Shown in pieces: positions 8,583-17,039 of a stretch of DNA of 64,000 bases (positions are counted from its first letter, which is position 1; the number at the start of each line of letters is the position of its first letter). The stretch comes from Methanobacterium sp. BRmetb2 (GTDB taxonomy: Archaea; Methanobacteriota; Methanobacteria; Methanobacteriales; Methanobacteriaceae): assembly GCA_003491285.1 (NCBI GenBank), contig CP022705.1, forward strand, positions 803,501-867,500, in the 5' to 3' direction. Below the pieces are notes generated by a model. That model ran no database searches. It worked only from the letters and a program-made list of their open reading frames with translations, and was not told the origin of the DNA. The position numbers were made by a program, and so were the translations under genes.

Positions 8583-9122
8583 TTAACCCTGAATCCTTAA
8601 ACTATTCAAAATCAAGTCAAAGTTGGGTTTTTCTTTTTCGTAATCTGAAGTCAAAGCACTCATTAAAATAACATATATGTTATCATCTCTTTGTAACCAT
8701 AAGGCCCTCTGTTCTTTTTGAACGCCATTTTCATTGACATAATATTTATTTTCATATAATGTTTCACCGTTTACGGTGGTGTTTCCCTCAAAAATTCTCT
8801 GATAACTTGTGTTGTTAAACATTACTGCATAGTTCTCATTATAGACACTATTCAAGTTTGAACCACTGGGTATTGCTATTTTTTGTATGGTAAAAACTGT
8901 ACTGGCATATCCTGTTTGTGAATCCTCAGTCCTTGGGTCCGCAACAGACACAGTGGCATTTGGTGCTCGGTTAGTTGCAATACTCCAAGAAGCAGGATAA
9001 TCAAAAGAAATATTATTTTGAGAATATGTTTTAGTCTCATTCGTTTGATTAGAATCCCCAATACAACCGGATACAAATATAACTAATGACAAAAGAGCAA
9101 TTGCAATTATGTATCTTTTCAA
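8583..9122 (-). CDS. PsbP-related lipoprotein, paralogue of the 7887 gene
   Basis: 179-residue secreted lipoprotein: signal MKRYIIAIALLSLVIFVSGC with lipobox VSGC (Cys20), Asn/Thr-rich linker, then YSQNNISFDYPASW, the PsbP-like opening. Ends at LNSLRIQG, matching the VNSFTIK end of the convergent paralogue. The two genes point at each other across a 150-bp gap that serves as terminator for both. The paralogues have clearly diverged, so the duplication is old. Surface location is inferred from the lipobox; the ligand or partner is unknown. Confidence 0.78.
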   Translation of the reverse strand: MKRYIIAIALLSLVIFVSGCIGDSNQTNETKTYSQNNISFDYPASWSIATNRAPNATVSVADPRTEDSQTGYASTVFTIQKIAIPSGSNLNSVYNENYAVMFNNTSYQRIFEGNTTVNGETLYENKYYVNENGVQKEQRALWLQRDDNIYVILMSALTSDYEKEKPNFDLILNSLRIQG

Positions 9123-9186
9123 AATATCATCCTCTATAGTTTAAACTAATCTGATAAACTTTTAAAAAATTAAGAAAAGGAATAAA

Positions 9187-9822
9187 TTACGTTAAATTTT
9201 TTGTTTCTGGATTAGAGTCATCTGTTTTCGTTGTATCATCTGTTTTTTTATCATCATCTGTTTTCGTTGTATCATCAGGTTCTTCTACTGTATCGTTATT
9301 ATCCTGATTATTTGTAGTCTGTTTTGTTGTAACTTTGGTCTGATTTGTCATGTTGGTACTGTTGTTAAAATCTGGAAATGCACTTTCATTCACTGCCACA
9401 GAAATCTGAGATGAATCACTGGGACTGCTCAAAAAATAGGAACCCAACCCTATTCCAACAATAAATGCTACTGCCAGAAATGCAATAACCATTATGGGTA
9501 AATTTGATTTCCCACTGCTTGGGGCTTGTTTAGTTTTTCTATAGCCTGCAGGAGTTACATACTTTTTAACCAGTTCATCCTTTTCTCGAACATCATCTGC
9601 TTCCTTCTTTTTATTGGTCCAGTGATCAAGGGGTTTTTCAACTGAACCTCTCCCCTGAAGTCTTTTAATCCTGTCTGCAGCTTCAAACGTTTCTAACTGT
9701 GAATTATATTCATTTTTAAATTTATTATAGTCTTTTTTTGAGATTTTACCCTCTGCAAAATCTCTTTCAAGCTCATTCAAGCTTTTATTAATTTTATCTT
9801 TATCAAGAGTTATCTTCATCAT
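9187..9822 (-). CDS. Single-span membrane protein with charged N-terminal helix domain and Asp/Thr-rich tail
   Basis: 211 residues. Residues about 1-60 are a highly charged helical segment (LNELERDFAEGKISKKDYNK resembles SHOCT-type short domains), then a basic linker, one transmembrane helix near 108-130 (LPIMVIAFLAVAFIVGIGLG), and an outside part that ends in repeats of TDDTTKTDD. So it is anchored with the N-terminus inside and a flexible acidic tail outside. It starts 4 bp after pheA ends, probably in one transcript. ATGs at 9822 and 9819 both follow AAGGGG; the second has better spacing. The family is not recognised beyond this layout. Confidence 0.6.
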   Translation of the reverse strand: MMKITLDKDKINKSLNELERDFAEGKISKKDYNKFKNEYNSQLETFEAADRIKRLQGRGSVEKPLDHWTNKKKEADDVREKDELVKKYVTPAGYRKTKQAPSSGKSNLPIMVIAFLAVAFIVGIGLGSYFLSSPSDSSQISVAVNESAFPDFNNSTNMTNQTKVTTKQTTNNQDNNDTVEEPDDTTKTDDDKKTDDTTKTDDSNPETKNLT

Positions 9823-9826
9823 CCCC

Positions 9827-10684
9827 TTAAATAGGATATGATCCTAGCATCTTTATGTATGGTGTTTTGGATCTGATAATATTTAAAATATTCCCAATAT
9901 CTGGGTCTTCCCGGTGACCCTCAAAATCCACGAAAAAGATATAGCTTCCTAACTTTTCCTTGGAAGGTCTAGACTCAATCTTGGTTAAATTCACTTTTTT
10001 AATTGCAAAAACCCCGAGCACCTCATAAAGACCTCCGGGTTTATTTTCCGTTAATGAAAATACAATTGAAGTTTTATCGTTTCCAGTTTTTGGATGATCA
10101 TGGTGGCCCAGCACTATGAAACGAGTGACATTACTTTCATGATCTTGAATATTCTTTTTTAATACTTCCAAGCCGTAAATTTCCGCAGCCCTTTTTGTTC
10201 CAATTGCAGCAGTATTTTTCTTATTCACAATCAATTTTGCTGCAGCAGCTGTGCTTGAAGTGTCATGAGTATTATAACCATGTTTTTCCAAAAATTTACG
10301 GCACTGTGAAAGAGCTTGTACATGCGAATAAACTACCTCAATCTCATCTAAAGTCGTACCTTTATTAACCAGTAAATTATGACTTATTGGAATTATGATC
10401 TCATTATTAATTTTTAAATCATAATCATGCGCTAAAAGATCTAGTGTTACACCTACAGGTCCCTCAATGGAGTTTTCTATTGGAACTACACCCCAATTTA
10501 CCTCTTTTTTTTTCACTGCATCCAATACCTCTAAAATAGACTCATATTCTACTAGCTCTCCTTCAAGTTTAGAAGCTGCTTCCTCGGTAAACGTACCAAA
10601 AGGACCAAAAAATCCTATTTTTTGATTTTCACGTGTTTGAATTTTTAATTCTTGGGTGGGAGACTTGCTGGAATTAACAGGCAT
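9827..10684 (-). CDS. pheA: Prephenate dehydratase with ACT domain
   Basis: Converts prephenate to phenylpyruvate in phenylalanine synthesis. 285 residues: catalytic domain with GFFGPFGTFTEEAA, VVPIENSIEGPVG and the HESNVTRF motif carrying the key Thr-Arg-Phe, then a C-terminal ACT domain (KTSIVFSLTENKPGGLYEVL, ESRPSKEKLGSYIFF) for feedback by phenylalanine. No chorismate mutase domain is fused. The first 20 residues before KIGFFG are probably disordered or a slightly early start; the ATG at 10684 has GAGAG 7 nt upstream. Stand-alone in sequence context: no other aromatic genes lie next to it. Confidence 0.93.
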   Translation of the reverse strand: MPVNSSKSPTQELKIQTRENQKIGFFGPFGTFTEEAASKLEGELVEYESILEVLDAVKKKEVNWGVVPIENSIEGPVGVTLDLLAHDYDLKINNEIIIPISHNLLVNKGTTLDEIEVVYSHVQALSQCRKFLEKHGYNTHDTSSTAAAAKLIVNKKNTAAIGTKRAAEIYGLEVLKKNIQDHESNVTRFIVLGHHDHPKTGNDKTSIVFSLTENKPGGLYEVLGVFAIKKVNLTKIESRPSKEKLGSYIFFVDFEGHREDPDIGNILNIIRSKTPYIKMLGSYPI

Positions 10685-10806
10685 ATTAAAACTCTCAACA
10701 AAATAATTTTTAATAAAATTGATTATAGTTATTTAATTATTAAAATAATGGTAATTAACTTCTTCTAATTTTTCATAGGTTATACAAAATGATCCAATAA
10801 ATTGCA

Positions 10807-12021
10807 TCAGTATAAACCGCCCTTCAAATAATTTGTAATTTTATCAGTAGTTGCTTGATGTATCCGTCTAATAACTGCTTTTCCATCTTTAAATTTGATT
10901 AAAGTAGCATTTACTCCCAAATCATGGAGAAATCTTACAAATTCCTCTGCTTCATCCTTAGAGTCTACGCCAATAACTAAATCTTCTGCTGCAGGGTTAT
11001 CCTGGGAAACATGACTTATAATTTGAACCATTGGCATCAATATGGATTCTCCAAGTCTTTGAGCCCTTTCTTTAAGTTCTTCATGAGATTCGTTCATTTC
11101 AAACGCCTGAAAGCCTTCTCTTATCACTCTGGAAAAGAAAAATGCCCTTCCAAAATCAAAGGGATATTTAAAAGCATATCTAATTTCTCGGTCATGTGCT
11201 TGGGAAGCAGTATATTTAAGAGGCATTTCTTCCATTTTTACATCCTTTATTACTAATCCTTCTCTTCCTTCTTCTCCAAGCTTTTTTATTATTCTTTTAA
11301 CTTCCATAGCTGCTTTATCCACATCATAAAATCCAAAAAGTCTGACTGGGGGAAGATTATATCTTTCTATTAATTCAAATTTTTCGTGAATAGTGAGGGG
11401 CTGATTGGATATTTTCTCACGAACATCGAATATTCTAAAACCTAGTTCCCCAATCTCAGGGTAGTAGTGGGAAACATATGGATTTTCAGTTCCTATCATT
11501 TCACCACATATAACCAGATTAGGATTATCCTCGAAAAAGGGATCTAAATCCATTAATTCCTGGGTTTTTTTTGTAGTGAAGGGACATACATAGCCTCCCC
11601 TTGTAAAAGCAAATATTTGATGATCTATAGATGCAATACGTACATTATAACCGTTCATTTTCTCTTCAACAGCTATTTTATTATTAAAATGATTTTCCAC
11701 TGCAGGAGATAAGATCAAAGTTCTTCTTATCTTGGGAAATCCCCTTACAACTTCAATTTTCTCTCCAAAATAAACAACTGTACCAGATTCTACAGTTCCT
11801 ACGTCCTTTCGAAATTGAAGTGCAGGAAATCCACGCGATTCATAAAACTTAATATTACCATGGATAAGTGCGTTATTTAACTTTTCTGCCTTTACTTTAA
11901 GAATTTTTTGCAATTCTTTGTCTATAAAATCTTCTATTGATACTTCTGAATCCAATTCACAAGTATCACATTTATAAAAAAAAGAAGTAAGAGAATTATT
12001 TCTTCTCCAATCAATCTCCAT
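10807..12021 (-). CDS. Archaeal ATP-dependent RNA ligase (Rnl3 / Pab1020 family)
   Basis: RNA ligase of the family characterised as Methanothermobacter MTH1221 and Pyrococcus Pab1020, which joins or circularises RNA through a lysyl-AMP intermediate. The nucleotidyltransferase motif I is EEKMNGYNVRI, the Lys being the AMP acceptor; later motifs include EGREGLVIKD and LKYT. The listed start is the first ATG (404 residues), but the in-frame codons just upstream encode TCPKCKSP, whose CPKC pairs with YKCDTC 20 residues later as a zinc ribbon, and GGAGGGGG lies 8 nt before an ATT at 12060. The true protein therefore probably begins near 12060 with a non-standard start (about 417 residues). It directly follows a CBS gene. 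Likely RNA repair or processing. Confidence 0.88.
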   Translation of the reverse strand: MEIDWRRNNSLTSFFYKCDTCELDSEVSIEDFIDKELQKILKVKAEKLNNALIHGNIKFYESRGFPALQFRKDVGTVESGTVVYFGEKIEVVRGFPKIRRTLILSPAVENHFNNKIAVEEKMNGYNVRIASIDHQIFAFTRGGYVCPFTTKKTQELMDLDPFFEDNPNLVICGEMIGTENPYVSHYYPEIGELGFRIFDVREKISNQPLTIHEKFELIERYNLPPVRLFGFYDVDKAAMEVKRIIKKLGEEGREGLVIKDVKMEEMPLKYTASQAHDREIRYAFKYPFDFGRAFFFSRVIREGFQAFEMNESHEELKERAQRLGESILMPMVQIISHVSQDNPAAEDLVIGVDSKDEAEEFVRFLHDLGVNATLIKFKDGKAVIRRIHQATTDKITNYLKGGLY

Positions 12022-12060
12022 TGGGGATTTGCATTTAGGACAAGTTATTATAGGAAAAAT

Positions 12061-12885
12061 TCAGCGAACCCCCTCCACCTCAGCAATAAATTTCACTAAA
12101 TCAGTTTTAGTGATAATGCCTACTAATTGGCCATCATCATCAACCACCGGCATGCCACTGAACCCTTCCTCAACCATTGTTTTAGCAGTTTCCTCTACAT
12201 TAAGATTTTCATTAATGGTTTCAACATTTTGAGTCATTACATCTTCCACTAGTAAGTTTCTGATCCTTGCAGCCTTATATTTATCTGGAACGACTTTTCT
12301 AAAAGATATCATTGATTTAGCAATGTCTTTAGCAGTTATCATCCCTACAAGTTCACCATCCTCCATCACCGGAAGTCTTCCTAAATCTTCATCTAGAATA
12401 AGTCTGCGGGCATGCACGATACGATCATGAGGTGCTATGGTGATTAAGTCCTGGGACATTATGTCTTTAACCAGGGTGTTCTGATACGGTTTTCCCATAC
12501 AAATACCTATGAAATCCGTTTTAGTTACTACTCCCTCTATTTGATCTTTATCTAGGACAGGTAATCCCCCTACACGATTGTCCAACATTTTTTTAGCTAC
12601 AGTGCCTACATTTTGGTCACTTTCAGCATTAACCAATTCTGTATGCATTACTGTTGAAACATGGAAATGAGAAGGTGCAAGATTACCATATTTAGATGAA
12701 CCCAACTTTAAAGCGATGTCTTTTTCAGTAATTACCCCAACAAGTTCTTTAACGTGTTCTTCGTTAGTATTTACTACGATAAGTCTTGATATTTTATTTT
12801 TTTTCATTAATTTTAAAGCATCACATATGTTTTGATCTTTATCAACTAGGACTACTTCTGGTGTCATTATATTTTTAATATACAT
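12061..12885 (-). CDS. Protein of four CBS domains (1 of 5 in tandem)
   Basis: About 274 residues consisting of four CBS motifs, that is two Bateman modules, each closing with the characteristic G-x-(I/V)-T-x-x-D segment: GVITEKDIA, GVVTKTDFIG, GMITAKDIAK, GIITKTDLVK. Bateman modules bind adenosine nucleotides (AMP, ATP, SAM), so a sensor role is likely, but there is no attached effector domain. The ATG at 12885 is 6 nt from GAGG; the frame extends to a GTG at 12897. The RNA ligase frame begins immediately after its stop. Such proteins were once annotated as IMP-dehydrogenase related because IMPDH carries CBS pairs; there is no IMPDH barrel here. Confidence 0.85.
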   Translation of the reverse strand: MYIKNIMTPEVVLVDKDQNICDALKLMKKNKISRLIVVNTNEEHVKELVGVITEKDIALKLGSSKYGNLAPSHFHVSTVMHTELVNAESDQNVGTVAKKMLDNRVGGLPVLDKDQIEGVVTKTDFIGICMGKPYQNTLVKDIMSQDLITIAPHDRIVHARRLILDEDLGRLPVMEDGELVGMITAKDIAKSMISFRKVVPDKYKAARIRNLLVEDVMTQNVETINENLNVEETAKTMVEEGFSGMPVVDDDGQLVGIITKTDLVKFIAEVEGVR

Positions 12886-12927
12886 CAAATTCCTCACAAC
12901 TGTTTAAGTCATAATATATAAAGATAT

Positions 12928-13767
12928 TTACTGTATTCCTTCAATTATATCAGTTTTAGTAATTATTCCAACTAATTCGCCATCTTCAACAACAGGAATC
13001 CCACTTATATCTTTTTCAATCATCATCTCAGCAGCTAATGATGCATCAGCGTCTTTAGACATCCTAAGAATATCATTGGTCATTATATCCCCTGCGGTAA
13101 GCATTGAAACCATTCTAAAGTTTTTTTTATCTTTCCCATCTGCCTGACGGATGAAATAAACTTTTTCAACACTTACACCAGTTTCAGGATCATCGATATT
13201 TGCAAAAGATATATTTTCAGATGTGATTATTCCAACAGGTTCACTGTCCCTCATAACCACAATTCTTCCGATGTTATTATCCTCCATAATACTTATAACA
13301 TGGGTTATGGCGTGATTTTCATTCACGGTTATAACTTCAGAAGACATTAAATCTGAAACTTTCCACTTGGATTTAAATTTGTTCTGGTAAAAGTTCATTA
13401 GATCAGTTTTAGTTATTATTCCCACTAGCTCTTCCCCATCAATAACCGGAATGGAACTGATATCATTTTTTAGCATTATTTCCACAGATTCTTTGACTTT
13501 AGTATCAGAGCTTATAGTTATTAAGTCATTGTGCATTACTCTTCGAATTGATATTTTATCCAGAGGTCTTTTTCTCCATGCTGCCCCATTACCTCTTAGT
13601 TTTCGAGCAATATCCTTTTCCGTAACAATACCTACTGGAACTCCTTTTGAATCAATCACAACTATTCTGCTGAAACCATGTTTGAGCATTAAGTTTCGAG
13701 CGTATGCTACTTGATCAGTATCTTGAATAACAACCACTTCATCACTCATTATATCTTTAACATTCAT
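12928..13767 (-). CDS. Protein of four CBS domains (2 of 5)
   Basis: 279 residues, four CBS motifs: GIVTEKDIARKL, GIITKTDLMN, a degenerate third (GIITSENIS) and GIITKTDIIEG. The third has Glu where the conserved Asp normally sits, so its nucleotide site may be altered. An insertion of about 30 residues with Lys/Asp-rich sequence separates the third and fourth domains. The ATG at 13767 has GGTGAT 5 nt upstream; the frame runs back to a TTG at 13773. It lies 16 bp after the next CBS gene and 42 bp before the following one, so the genes form one operon. Probably an intracellular nucleotide-sensing protein; partner unknown. Confidence 0.85.
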   Translation of the reverse strand: MNVKDIMSDEVVVIQDTDQVAYARNLMLKHGFSRIVVIDSKGVPVGIVTEKDIARKLRGNGAAWRKRPLDKISIRRVMHNDLITISSDTKVKESVEIMLKNDISSIPVIDGEELVGIITKTDLMNFYQNKFKSKWKVSDLMSSEVITVNENHAITHVISIMEDNNIGRIVVMRDSEPVGIITSENISFANIDDPETGVSVEKVYFIRQADGKDKKNFRMVSMLTAGDIMTNDILRMSKDADASLAAEMMIEKDISGIPVVEDGELVGIITKTDIIEGIQ

Positions 13768-13783
13768 TGCCAATCACCTGAAA

Positions 13784-14725
13784 TTAACTGTTAATAACTT
13801 TTAATATATCACTTTCAGTTATCATACCTACAACTTCACCATTTTTAACTACTGGTAAGCCTCCGATACCTTCTTTCTCCATAATCTCGCAGACGTCACC
13901 AAGTCTAGTTAATGGTGTGGTGGTAATAACTTCTTGTTCCATAATTTCAGTTATTTTAGAGTTTAAAATATCCTCTGCATTATTAGAAACCATGGTGTCA
14001 AAGGCCTTGCTGGCCCCTAAAAACTCTAAAATATCAGTTGATGTAATTATACCCACAATTTTCTCATTTTCAGGATGTGGAGTTTTTCTTTCTTCTCCAA
14101 CAACAGGTATTCTTCTTAACCTGTTTCTAACCATTATTTTAGATGCGCCTTCTATAGGAGTCCCTGGTGTGGTGCTTATGACATTTTTGGTCATGAAATC
14201 CTCTACCAACTCTTCAGTAAGCACTCCTGAGAAAAGTATGGCAAAATCTCTCTCTGATACTATACCCACAATTTTTTGCTCAGAGTCTACTACGGGGAGT
14301 GCTCCTACGCCTTTTTCGTGTATTTTTTTGACTGCATCATTCAATGAAGCTTTATTGCTTAAGACCTCTATGTCACGAGTCATGATTTTTTTAACAGATT
14401 CATTTACTGCTGCTAAAAAGTTATCTTCATATTTTTCATGTAAAATCTTATACTTTTCACCACCACCTAAGAAATCGAGAATATCCATGGAAGTAACAAT
14501 TCCCAGAATTTTACCAGTTCCAGGATCTGTTATAGGAAGTCTTCTAAATTTATTTTTCACCATTATTTCTGCTGCTTCCTTTATTGTGGTGGTTTGGGGT
14601 ATCGTGACTACATCTTTTTTAGCTAAACTCATCACATCCCCTTCATGCTCTGAAGCATGGGATTCAAATTCGATAGGGCCTCTATCCATAGATTTCACTA
14701 TATTTATGGTATCTTTTCTTCTCAT
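13784..14725 (-). CDS. Protein of four CBS domains (3 of 5)
   Basis: 313 residues. After a roughly 30-residue charged N-terminus (SMDRGPIEFESHASEHEG) come four CBS motifs: GIVTSMDILDFLGGG, GIVSERDFAILF, GIITSTDILEFLGAS and GMITESDILKV. The first and third share a FLG-type extension, which suggests that the protein arose by duplication of a two-domain module. GAGGTG sits 5 nt before the ATG at 14725. An intergenic gap of about 170 bp upstream (14726-14895) separates it from the next CBS gene, so this is the likely start of a second transcript for the three downstream CBS genes and the RNA ligase. Confidence 0.85.
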   Translation of the reverse strand: MRRKDTINIVKSMDRGPIEFESHASEHEGDVMSLAKKDVVTIPQTTTIKEAAEIMVKNKFRRLPITDPGTGKILGIVTSMDILDFLGGGEKYKILHEKYEDNFLAAVNESVKKIMTRDIEVLSNKASLNDAVKKIHEKGVGALPVVDSEQKIVGIVSERDFAILFSGVLTEELVEDFMTKNVISTTPGTPIEGASKIMVRNRLRRIPVVGEERKTPHPENEKIVGIITSTDILEFLGASKAFDTMVSNNAEDILNSKITEIMEQEVITTTPLTRLGDVCEIMEKEGIGGLPVVKNGEVVGMITESDILKVINS

Positions 14726-14895
14726 TGGTACACCTCTTTAGATAGAATATCCATTTAAGCACGTTTTTAATACTAAAATATATTTTATTGAATCATGATT
14801 TAATATGAAAGAATTATCTACAATTTATTTTAATTTTAGAAGATATACAATAATTAAATCAAATAATAAATCCAATAGCTTGGTTTTTCGGAGAA

Positions 14896-15711
14896 TCAAT
14901 TTAGATACGACTCTAAAATGTCTTCTCTTGCAATAATTCCAATCAATTTAGATTCTCGCGCTCTATTTGCCATTTTTTTAATGTATATAGGATTTTCAAC
15001 TACAGGTAATCTCCCTATATCACATTTGACCAATAAATCAGCTGCTTCATGAATCTTCATATGAGGAACGGCAACGATTGGTGGAGTTTTCATGACCTTT
15101 TCAACTTTAATGGATCTTTTTATTTCATCAGATTCTTTAATGATTCTGACATGGCCAGAATTAATGATGTCTTTTCTGGTGATAATTCCTATCATTTTTT
15201 TATTTTTAATTACTGGAAGTCCAGAAAAACCAGTATCATCCATTTTATTCCATACAAAAGAGATAGAATCATCATGATTACAGGTTATCACATCAGAAGT
15301 TGCAAATTCACCAACGGTTTTATTATCGAATTTTGCAGAATTCTCCAAAAAGCCTTGCAATAAATCTATTACACTTACTATACCTATCAGAGTCATATTA
15401 TCTGAAGACATTACCACAGGTGCCTGTATTTCATTAGCTGTTACTAGTTTCTTAGAAATTTCTTTCAAATCCATGTCGGGGGTGGCAATAACTTTAGGAT
15501 GTTCCATAATCCCCCGTGCTTCAATATTAGATTTATTGGAGGAAATGTTTAAAATATCTCCTCTAGTGATCATTCCCTCTAAATGATTTTTTGAAACTAC
15601 TGGAAGACACCTGAAACCATTATTCCTAAGTACAGATCTTACTGTGGTTGCATAGGTATCTAGGGAGACTGTGACTGGATCAGATGTCATTACATCTCTT
15701 ACCTCAGCCAT
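14896..15711 (-). CDS. Protein of four CBS domains (4 of 5)
   Basis: 271 residues from the ATG at 15711, which is 6 nt from the perfect site GGAGGAGG and only 1 bp after the stop of the upstream gene; a longer frame to 15810 has no such site and would run far into the neighbour. Four CBS motifs: GMITRGDILN, GIVSVIDLLQG, GIITRKDIIN and GIIAREDILES. An insert rich in Lys and Arg (IKKMANRARESK) breaks the last domain. Co-transcribed with the zinc-ribbon CBS gene, whose final EEE codons supply its ribosome site, a clear case of translational coupling. Confidence 0.85.
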   Translation of the reverse strand: MAEVRDVMTSDPVTVSLDTYATTVRSVLRNNGFRCLPVVSKNHLEGMITRGDILNISSNKSNIEARGIMEHPKVIATPDMDLKEISKKLVTANEIQAPVVMSSDNMTLIGIVSVIDLLQGFLENSAKFDNKTVGEFATSDVITCNHDDSISFVWNKMDDTGFSGLPVIKNKKMIGIITRKDIINSGHVRIIKESDEIKRSIKVEKVMKTPPIVAVPHMKIHEAADLLVKCDIGRLPVVENPIYIKKMANRARESKLIGIIAREDILESYLN

Positions 15712-15712
15712 G

Positions 15713-16273
15713 TTATTCCTCCTCCAGATCCTCTTTGCATTCCTCACACACATATTTTCCATCAACTTGTTCGAGGTATTCCATGAAATTACCACATATT
15801 TCACAAACACCGGGAACTGGCCTTTCTGATGAAGAATAGTCTGTAGTATTTTCTAATCTTGCGTTTATCACCAATATTTCAGTTAATTCCGGTGAAACAG
15901 ACATAACATCCGTTGATGTTAAAATTCCAACTAATTTATCATTTTTAACAACAGGTAACCGTCTTATGCTGTTTTTAGCCATGAGTCTTGCTGCTTCATT
16001 CAATTCTGTACCTGGATCGATGTTTATGAGGTTTTTGGTCATTACTTCGCCGATTGTTATTTCACTGGCAAGAATATCTTTTGCAACTACTTTTCTTAGA
16101 ATATCACTTTCAGTTATTAATCCTTCTGGTTTGGCGTTGCTTTTTACAATTAGGCTCCCTAAACCCATTTTGGTCATTATTTGGGCTGCTTCTTCAACGC
16201 TTATCTTGGGGTCGATTGTTACTACATTTGATGTCATTGCGTCGTGTACGGTTACTTTCGTTTCCATTTCCAT
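15713..16273 (-). CDS. CBS-pair protein with C-terminal zinc ribbon (5 of 5)
   Basis: 186 residues: one Bateman module (GLITESDILRK and GILTSTDVMS) followed by a linker and a zinc ribbon with CEICGNFM and CEECKEDL, the two CxxC pairs about 20 residues apart. The zinc ribbon suggests contact with nucleic acid or protein under nucleotide control. GGAGG is 7 nt before the ATG at 16273. It lies 11 bp downstream of queE and so may be the first CBS member of a queD-queE-CBS transcript. CBS plus zinc ribbon is a known archaeal architecture, function unsettled. Confidence 0.85.
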   Translation of the reverse strand: MEMETKVTVHDAMTSNVVTIDPKISVEEAAQIMTKMGLGSLIVKSNAKPEGLITESDILRKVVAKDILASEITIGEVMTKNLINIDPGTELNEAARLMAKNSIRRLPVVKNDKLVGILTSTDVMSVSPELTEILVINARLENTTDYSSSERPVPGVCEICGNFMEYLEQVDGKYVCEECKEDLEEE

Positions 16274-16284
16274 TTAAAAACCTC

Positions 16285-16986
16285 CTATCTAACCTTCAGA
16301 ATCTTATGAATTTGAGGAATGACTAAAACATCCATATATTCTGCTGCATTTTCAGATATCTTGAGTAACATATGTTCTTTATTCTGCCACTGATTCAAGG
16401 GACTTAGGGGCTGGATAACCAAAGGCACCTTTGAAGTATCCGAGACTCCTCTGTTGATCTTTGAGGCTATAAGTTCCACTGTGTCCGCTTTGGTTGAGGG
16501 CAATATGACTAATTTACAATAAATATTTGCACCCTCATCTATTAATATGTTTAGGGATTTTATTTCTCTATTAAAAAGGGTATCCCAATCATTCACTGAA
16601 CAATGTTCAGGTAATTTTATATCAACAGAGGCATAATCAACTAATTTAGCTATTTTAGCTAATTCGTCAGGTAAAGAACCGTTAGTTTCCAATAAACAGT
16701 TAAAATTATATTTTTCTAAAAAATTTCTTAAAAAATCTGCATGTAAAAGTGGTTCTCCCCCGGTAAAAGAAATAGAATGAAAATCAGGAGTTAACAATTT
16801 ATTCACAGCATTATAAAGCGTTTCAACAGAATATTCATCACCAGCAGTTGGATTCTTACTTTGTGGAGTATCACAATAATTGCAATCAAGGTTACATCCT
16901 GCGAATCGGACAAAAACTTGTCTTCTGCCAAGTAATAACCCTTCACCCTGAATACTGGAGAAAATCTCATTTATACGGGCTTTCAT
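16285..16986 (-). CDS. queE: 7-carboxy-7-deazaguanine synthase (radical SAM)
   Basis: Radical SAM enzyme that converts 6-carboxytetrahydropterin to 7-carboxy-7-deazaguanine, a precursor of preQ0 and of archaeosine in tRNA. The start INEIFSSIQGEG and the cluster motif CNLDCNYC (cysteines 31, 35, 38 from the chosen start) are diagnostic, together with SFTGGEPLLH for SAM binding. 233 residues from the ATG at 16986, which has GGCGGT 6 nt upstream; a TTG at 17007 is a weaker alternative. Directly downstream of queD (33-54 bp gap), so substrate and enzyme are encoded in pathway order. Confidence 0.92.
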   Translation of the reverse strand: MKARINEIFSSIQGEGLLLGRRQVFVRFAGCNLDCNYCDTPQSKNPTAGDEYSVETLYNAVNKLLTPDFHSISFTGGEPLLHADFLRNFLEKYNFNCLLETNGSLPDELAKIAKLVDYASVDIKLPEHCSVNDWDTLFNREIKSLNILIDEGANIYCKLVILPSTKADTVELIASKINRGVSDTSKVPLVIQPLSPLNQWQNKEHMLLKISENAAEYMDVLVIPQIHKILKVR

Positions 16987-17039
16987 TAGAGTACCGCCAG
17001 AGTTCAATAATTAGTCCAATATTTAATATGCATTTTATA

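Noticed and set aside
13917..14741. 274-codon plus-strand open frame opposite the third CBS gene
   Set aside because: It mirrors the minus-strand CBS gene codon for codon, has no ribosome site, and the CBS protein on the other strand is clearly real.
12061..16273. IMP dehydrogenase
   Set aside because: The CBS genes resemble only the regulatory CBS part of IMPDH; no catalytic barrel or active-site Cys loop is present.
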